Of a DNA stretch of 64,000 nt, positions 58,018-64,000 are shown one piece after another; the first letter of the stretch is position 1; each line of letters opens with the position of its first letter. This DNA comes from Hansfordia pulvinata. Taxonomy: Eukaryota; Ascomycota; Sordariomycetes; Xylariales. Location of the stretch: assembly GCA_006538405.1 (NCBI GenBank), contig BJKQ01000023.1, forward strand, positions 124,001 through 188,000, given 5' to 3'. Both the position numbers and the translations under genes were made by a program. Below the pieces are notes generated by a model. It saw only the letters and a list, made by a program, of their open reading frames with translations. It had not been told where the DNA came from and did not search any database.

Positions 58018-60926
58018 ATATCTGACTTTCTTACTTCCGAACCGGACGCTACCGAGTGGTTTATAAGTAAAGAAGCGTCTGTTAACGTTTTTAACACTTC
58101 TTTATCTCGTTTTCGTTACGAAAAGGACAAAGAGAACCAGATTGATTTTACTTTACCTCTTTTATCTGAATCTCTTTATATTTTCAAACATGGTCTTTTT
58201 AAAGCTACGCTTTTACTTATCGATTTTTCGAAGCCGAGGCAAATGGAAGTTAACTGTACTTTGTAAGTTTATTCATTACTTTATTTATTACTTTATTTAT
58301 ATTTTATTTTATTATTATAATTTAACAATAATAGGTGTGGTTATAAAACGGTTAATATAGTTCAAAAATTCCGGTCTTCGAATCATGGACGACATTACAA
58401 TAATAAGCATCCTGATATTGCTTATAGTAAGGAAGTAGAAAAAAACTAGAAAACTAAGTAAGTTAAAAGCCTTTATATTAACTTATTAAGCAATTACTTA
58501 ATCATCTACTTTAATTCATAAAGGGAGCGAAGTTAATATAGCTACGGTAACGTTTTTCGATCTAAAGAACCGAAAACGACTTCGGTTAAATACTTCCCAT
58601 AAAGAGTTTGACGAAAACGAGTTTTATTCAAAGGTATTCTCGTTTTTAATCGATAATAATTTACCCTTTAATATTGCGAACTCGAATTTCTTCAATGACT
58701 TATTAAGTTATTTAAAAACGTAAGTTTTACCATTAGTTATTCTTATTTTAATTTAATAATTAAGTAATTAACTTAATAATACATAAAAGGGACTTACCAG
58801 CTATTAATTGACATAACCTACGAAAAATCCTTGGTACCACATTTATTAATAACGTTCATGTTATTAGTAACGAATTAGACTCCCATATTAATAATTTTGG
58901 AAGGCTTTCCTTGATTATTGATATTTGGAAGTCTAGTACGAATATTTCATCTTGAGGTGTCGTTTGCTGTTATGTTAATAGCGAGTTTAACTTGATTCCA
59001 TAGTTAATGGGTTTTATTGATATGAATACCGCTTATACCGGATTTAATATTCATAAAAAATTTAAATCAGCATTAGCACCGTTTCCAGCATTATCACATT
59101 ATCAAAATGTCTTAAGATATGTTATTAACTTATTCCTTCTTTTTTATTGATTAATTTTAATTATCGAATAAATTACTAACTTATTTATACTTAATTTAAC
59201 CGTATTACTCGAGATAACGCTAGTAATAACGATACTTTCGTCGACGCTTTCAAAGAAAAATACGAAGACGAAACAGCAGAAGAGTTCAGTAGCGATATAC
59301 GTTACTATTCTCATATAATTAATATTATTGTTCAAACAATATTAAGAAGTAACATATTAAACGACGACTGTAACGACGAGTTAATTCATTATTTTAACTT
59401 TGCTATATCTCGTATTAACGAAACAAACGAGGAATTTAACCAATTTCAACCAGAAAGATTAAAATTATTCGGAAGTAAGTTTATTATTCTTTATTTATTA
59501 ATTTACCCTTTACATTTACCTATTAATTTACTAACCTATTTATTAAATTAGATTCAATTAACCGAGTTCGTCGAATTGCCGTTATTACGAAATATACTTC
59601 CTAACTTAATCGACAGCTTATTGAAGCAATAAACTGAAGTAAAGAAAGAAACGAAATTCCGGATAACTTGAACAAAACTAAAATTCCTACTGGTTAGTTT
59701 CCCCTCATTATTAACTTATTTATTTGGCTTTTACTTAATTAACTTTTTATATTATAGATTCTATTATTTGTTAGAATTCAACCTATAGCATGATTAATAC
59801 AACCTTACAATTAAAACCAGCATTAATACCTGTTTAACGAGTTACTGGTTCTGCTGAATATAAAAGTATCTTCTTTAATAAAGTTGACTGGTATTTATCA
59901 CAGCATTTAAAGGGCATATTCGAAATATTCGTTAAACCGTCTTCTAGATTGCAAGGCGAATTTTACACTACTTTACCGAAAGGATTTTTATATATCTTTA
60001 AAATGAAAGGCTCTTTGAAGGCTTATTATTTAAATTTACAATAGAAATTGAAGAAGACCCTCAAAAAGTAAATTTATTGTTATTATTATTATTTTATTAT
60101 TTTATTAACTTATTTTCGACTATTATTTCAAACGACTTAATCTCCGCTATCGAAAGCGGTATTAAGAAGTTAAATGAGTACTTCTCTCGAACCTTTAACC
60201 CTATGAAAGTCGAAGAATATACAGGTCATTTTATTTCCCTTATATTAGACCCTCGATTTGAAGTATCACACTTTACGGAAGGTGGATTATTACACTTTCA
60301 TCCACAAATTATTAAAAATTTAACTACTACGTTAATTGAACAATTTCAATAGTAAGTAAACATAACCTTAATTTATATGACATATCTTAACTTCTTTTAG
60401 TTTAAAACAACAAAAAGATGGGGATTATCAGTACAATGTATTAAATTCGAATATACACGAAGATTCGGATTCAGAGGACGAATTATATTTTGACCAAGCT
60501 CGAAATACTACGCAAAGCACGCAAAACGATATCGAAGTTTATTTAAATGAAGGATTAGGCTCTTCGAAAGTACGTTAAATCAAATTTTTTATTATGTATT
60601 TTATTTATGTACTTACTTTATTTATTAATAATTTAATAGGAAGATCCATTAGTTTACTGACAGCAAAATACTTTTCAATTCTCTATTCCAAGTATTTTAG
60701 CCAGGCAGTACTTAGCTATTCCAGCTACTTCTGCTTCATTGGAATGAACGTTTTCTATTACTAGTAATATAATTACTAAAAGTAGAAATCGTTTATTACC
60801 CAGAACGGTAATGCAGCTTATTTTATTAAGAGGCTGGGCTTGAAAGGCTATAAAGAACTAAGAAATACCTTTAAAGCGAATGAAGTAGAAAACGAAGGAG
60901 AAACCGGGGTATATAATGATGTATAG
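58018..60926 (+). pseudogene. hAT transposase with BED zinc finger, RIP-damaged, several introns
   Basis: Readable from about 58018, where ATA precedes SDFLTSEPDATEWF and may be a mutated ATG. A 72-nt intron (58263-58334, GTAAGT...ATAG) joins the BED finger: NCTLCGYK, then NHGRHYNNKHPD supplies the C-x2-C and H-x4-H ligands. Further on are LIDNNLPFNIANSNFFNDLL, RLSLIIDIWKSS (block with the first catalytic Asp), RITRDNASNNDTF, DIRYYSHIINIIVQTIL, NSTYSMINTTLQLKPAL, KVEEYTGHFISLILDPRF and the C-terminal dimerisation motif YLAIPATSASLE-stop-TFS followed by RNRLLPRTV. Stops replace Trp after NISS and IP, and Arg in the usual SER(T/V)FS, all C-to-T or G-to-A. At least three further intron-like gaps separate the blocks. 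End coordinate approximate. Confidence 0.88.
58263..58334 (+). other. Intron in the hAT transposase relic
   Basis: GTAAGT at 58263 and AATAATAG ending at 58334; removal creates the CxxC of the BED finger in frame (T-L-C across the junction). Confidence 0.75.
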
Positions 60927-61419
60927 AGTACAACTTTAAGTTGAATTTAAATCAGCTTCTAAAACTTAAGTAAACTCGTTTTACTTAAAATATTTCATTT
61001 TAGTTAGTATAATTCATTTTACTTAATATAGTTCGTTTTACTTAATATACTTCATTTACTTAATGTAATTCGTTTTACTAATTATAATTCATTTTACTCA
61101 GTATAATTCATTTATTTCAAATAGTTTGTTATACCTCATAAAACTTACTTTAAATAATATAACTTTTCATTTTAAAGTGAACGTTATTAAAAATTTTGAA
61201 TCCGTAAAACGATTCATAAATAACTCAGAGTAACGCACATGAATCAGTAAGCTGATTCAGAGTAACTCAGATTCACGTAAGTTACTCCCTTTACTGATTC
61301 AGATTCATATGAATCCGGATTCACGTGAATCAGTAAAATCACTGATTCAGAGTGATTCACGTGAGTTACCCATGAATCAACTCAAGATTATGACTCATAA
61401 TACCAACCCTGTTGATATA

Positions 61420-63530
61420 TATTGATCTAGTTTTTAAGCTTTTACAAACCCTTTTAACTTATAATCTATAGAAAGGCTTACCCTTTTGATTACGTTTTAT
61501 CTTATAATATAGTATAAAAGGCTATTAAATATTAAGCTTTGAATTTAAAAGCGCTATTGAACTTCTTCCAAGCCTGGTATTCGTTGCATAGCACATATTT
61601 CAAGAAAAGAGAATTCATATTCGTCGACGGTTTATCGGCTTAATCCTATAGTTAGTTCCCTTATATGAGTGACTTTCTTGTATAACTATTGAATATCATT
61701 ATAAACTCTCAAAAGAAAGAACTTGAATTTGAAAATATTTCCATTTTTCGGCCAAATAATGTTAAAACTGATAATAAAAATTAATTACCTTTCAATAAAA
61801 CATAACACAATCTTATATATGTTGAAGTTAATGATACCACGAGGTAGGGATGATTATATTTCAGAGCTTAAGTTTATCTATAGTCCCTTCATATAAATTC
61901 AAACTCTTCTTCAAATTCAATAACTTATTAATTGAGTTTTGTATATTATGCTCACCTTATATGCTTTAAGCTTTGAGATATAAATGATACACTTTAATAA
62001 TCTTTCGGTACGCTTTTGTAAGCCTATTAGACTTCAAGTAAGTTTGTTTCACACATATATTTTTCGAGAACAAAGGTGAAATGGTGTAAAAACCTGCTTG
62101 TAATATATACTAACGGCCAAGTGTGAATATCCGAAATATATGCGCTTCGTAAGTAAATTAAGAATTATATTGTAATCTTAATAACGTATTAAAACGTAGT
62201 CAAGCCCAATAATATCTTATATACTCGTTAGACCGATGGAAAATTAAAATGTACTTATTCAAAGCTTGAATATCGTTTTTTTAAAGTTATCATATCAAAC
62301 TATTACGTATAAGAAGTAACTATTTCAAGTCAGTTCGTGTAATACGAATAGCTGAGATGTTTCTTTTTATATTCTGAAAATAAATTTCAATTAAAGTCAA
62401 GGTTTCCTCACTAAAAGAAGTACAGTATTGAGATAGCAACACGTCGTCATTTTTCAAAGTGCATTGTTCAATTCAAGCACAATATGAACTTATAATTAAA
62501 ATTGATTATAAGCCTTTAATTGCATACTTAATTTTGAATGAAACCAGAAAACCAATCAACTCTTATCAAGCCTTGAAATCTGATTATCATAAAGCGACTA
62601 TTTCTATAGCTGCTTACTTTTTCATATTAAACTATAAAAGTCTACTCAATAGAAAGCGCTTAATAATACCAAAAATATATATAATGATATACCTAGATAC
62701 TCGAAAATAAGGTATATTTTAGTTTGAAATTGAGAATTTCATATCGTTATTATTATAATCAAGTTTCATTTTAAGATGCATTGGAAAGTGATAATACTCA
62801 TTTCTCTTTCATAACTTTCACTTCATAATAGTAGTATACGTTTTACTTAACTTTATTAAAACTTGAAAGCAGTACCATCTCAATAGTTTAAAAACGAAAC
62901 GTACATTATATGAACTTATCTGTAATCGGTCATCTCTTTTAAATCAGTATTAATAAAATACCGAAAAACGTTTTCTTTAAGATTATATATAAAAATGATA
63001 TATCTCAATAATACTCGTGCAAGGTACAAGGAAACAAATTCCAGATTTTTTTATGAAATAAATTTGAGTTTAACCCGTGTCATGGTAGTAATCATGTTCT
63101 CTTAAGCTCGTATCTCATATAAGAACAATAAATCATTTCGATATTGAACTTTGATTATTATTCATAAACTCTTTTTATTACATTTGAAAGTTAATGTTCA
63201 TAAGTTAAATGTAATTTCTTATAGCTTTAATGATGTTTATAATAAGAATAATAGGTAGCTTTGAGTATGTATTCAAGCTACTTATTATTTTTATTGTTGA
63301 CTTTATAGTAATCTTTTTAAAAAACACTCGCGTGTTAATAGTTCAATTATAATTGAATTGACCTATAAGCTTAAAATAAGCCGCTTATAATATGTATATA
63401 CAAACAATACATTAACGATATAATCATTTATAATACTTAGTAAAAAATACTATAGGCCGTCGTTTTTTAAGAAAAACTGTTAGTTCAAAATGAAATAAAA
63501 CATCAAAATACTGAAAGCTATTTAATATAA
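61420..63530. other. AT-rich stretch right of the hAT element
   Basis: No intact gene. The frame 62459-62710 contains YELIIKIDYKPLIAYLI, faintly like the RNase H D-H-K-P-L motif of retroelement polymerases (TDHKPL), so a decayed Ty3/gypsy or copia piece is possible. No LTRs seen. Confidence 0.35.
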
Positions 63531-63613
63531 CACATGCAACTAAAGCTGCGTGTAACTCAAATGCTCGTCAATTGGGTATTATGATATCTGGTGAAATTTT
63601 TGGTGGTTCATAG

Positions 63614-64000
63614 AAGGGCTTCCGATTCCACAGGTGGCTTCAATCAACCCGTGGTCCCGCCGTTACTAAAGCCGAGAAAATTTTAGAGTTAGCACCACAA
63701 TCCCCAGGGCCTGAATTCCATACAGACGCAGAAAATCTTTCATCTATGCGTGAAGCAAATACTGCACATGGCAGAAGCTGTCAAGATGCTCCTTTGACAC
63801 ATGCCAGCAACAACATGTACGGCCGCGATGACAACGGAAAGCATGGGAGCGAACCGTTGCCACTGTCCAGCATGCACGTAAAAATCATACAAAATTGGGG
63901 AGGCTCTCGATTGCGAAACGCATCAGAACAAAGCCTGCGGTCAACAACTTTCTTGAAATACATTCCGCACAGCACATTTTTAATACTGTCACCAAAGCAA
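63614..64000 (+). CDS. Open frame running off the right edge, unknown product
   Basis: After a TAG at 63611-63613 the frame stays open for 129 codons to the window end; the first ATG is at 63746 (MREANTAHGRSC). GC content has returned to ordinary levels here. I do not recognise the product: it is Ser/His/Asn-rich and polar (PLTHASNNMYGRDDNGKHG), with no domain or membrane segment. It may be the first exon of a gene or an exon after an unseen intron. A minus-strand frame (63781-63975) overlaps and is an alternative. Confidence 0.3.

Larger units (their letters stand above)
56823..61411 (+). mobile_element. hAT-superfamily DNA transposon, complete outline (4589 bp)
   Basis: Flanked by perfect 8-bp duplications TTGATATA (56815-56822 and 61412-61419). 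It starts CGGGGTTAGTAATGAGTCAA and ends ATAATACCAACCCTG, short imperfect terminal inverted repeats of the CAGGGTT type. Subterminal arrays of CTGATTCA, GAGTAACTC and CACGTGA words lie within about 200 bp of each end, as expected for transposase-binding sites. The centre holds the decayed transposase. The duplications are unmutated although the element itself is heavily AT-shifted. Confidence 0.93.
25118..63530. other. 38-kb AT-rich, gene-free, RIP-like block
   Basis: From 25118 to about 63530 the sequence becomes strongly A+T-rich with pervasive TA dinucleotides and no open frame over about 90 codons, in contrast to both flanks. Where ancestral proteins can be recognised (the hAT transposase), stop codons occupy Trp and Arg positions, consistent with G-to-A and C-to-T change. 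This is what RIP does to repeats in Pezizomycotina. The block is a mosaic of decayed, nested transposons and probably heterochromatic; a centromeric or pericentromeric role is possible but not shown. Confidence 0.8.

Noticed and set aside
62459..62710. Ty3/gypsy RNase H domain
   Set aside because: Only a weak D-x-K-P-L resemblance; no neighbouring RT or integrase motifs, so not called as a feature.
25118..63530. CRISPR-like or regularly spaced repeat arrays
   Set aside because: The only tandem repeats are short 12-bp and 14-bp arrays without spacers, and the organism is a fungus.

Overview
The window is nuclear DNA of a filamentous ascomycete (Pezizomycotina). The evidence is a short spliceosomal intron, gene families known from such fungi (HET domain, Fungal_N STAND N-terminal domain, a fungal coiled-coil plus kinase-like protein), Tad-clade LINEs, Fot1/pogo and hAT transposons, and a sharp split between ordinary-GC DNA and a very AT-rich compartment that looks like the product of repeat-induced point mutation (RIP, C-to-T/G-to-A). 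The species cannot be named from this alone.

Layout. (1) 1-25117, ordinary GC, gene-poor and full of mobile DNA: the tail of an ankyrin-repeat gene; an intact 798-aa coiled-coil/kinase-like protein (679-3075); a left-truncated Fot1/pogo transposon (3626-5084); about 3 kb with no recognisable gene; a possible gene fragment (8257-8834); a broken Tad-like LINE (9024-11174); an apparently intact two-exon Fungal_N gene (11486-12810); a nearly intact 5.6-kb LINE with ORF1 and ORF2 open (13856-19470); a HET-domain pseudogene (19495-23190) split by a complete pogo element (20804-22644); and a candidate solo LTR (24620-25117) that ends where base composition changes. (2) About 25118-63530, a 38-kb AT-rich block with no intact gene. 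It contains a 4.6-kb hAT transposon with perfect 8-bp target duplications and a decayed BED/hAT transposase gene, several short relatives with the same ends, a 3-kb inverted duplication, a second nested repeat pair, and one GC-rich 684-bp element with a perfect 9-bp target duplication that escaped the mutation. (3) 63531-64000, a return to ordinary GC with an open frame running off the edge.

How the parts relate. Three gene types linked in fungi to allorecognition or innate-immune-like signalling (ankyrin, Fungal_N, HET) lie within 23 kb, among transposons that have inserted in or beside two of them. The HET gene can be read through its whole length, including its C-terminal signature, once the pogo element is ignored. 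Its lesions are one early stop, the transposon, one frameshift and four further stops. The AT-rich block behaves as a repeat graveyard: relative ages of nested insertions can be read from target duplications, an empty site in the other arm of an inverted repeat, and the degree of C-to-T decay.

Limits: all family calls come from motifs recognised by eye; no search, alignment or splice prediction was run. Several open frames in 5087-8256 and in the AT-rich block are reported only as unassigned.
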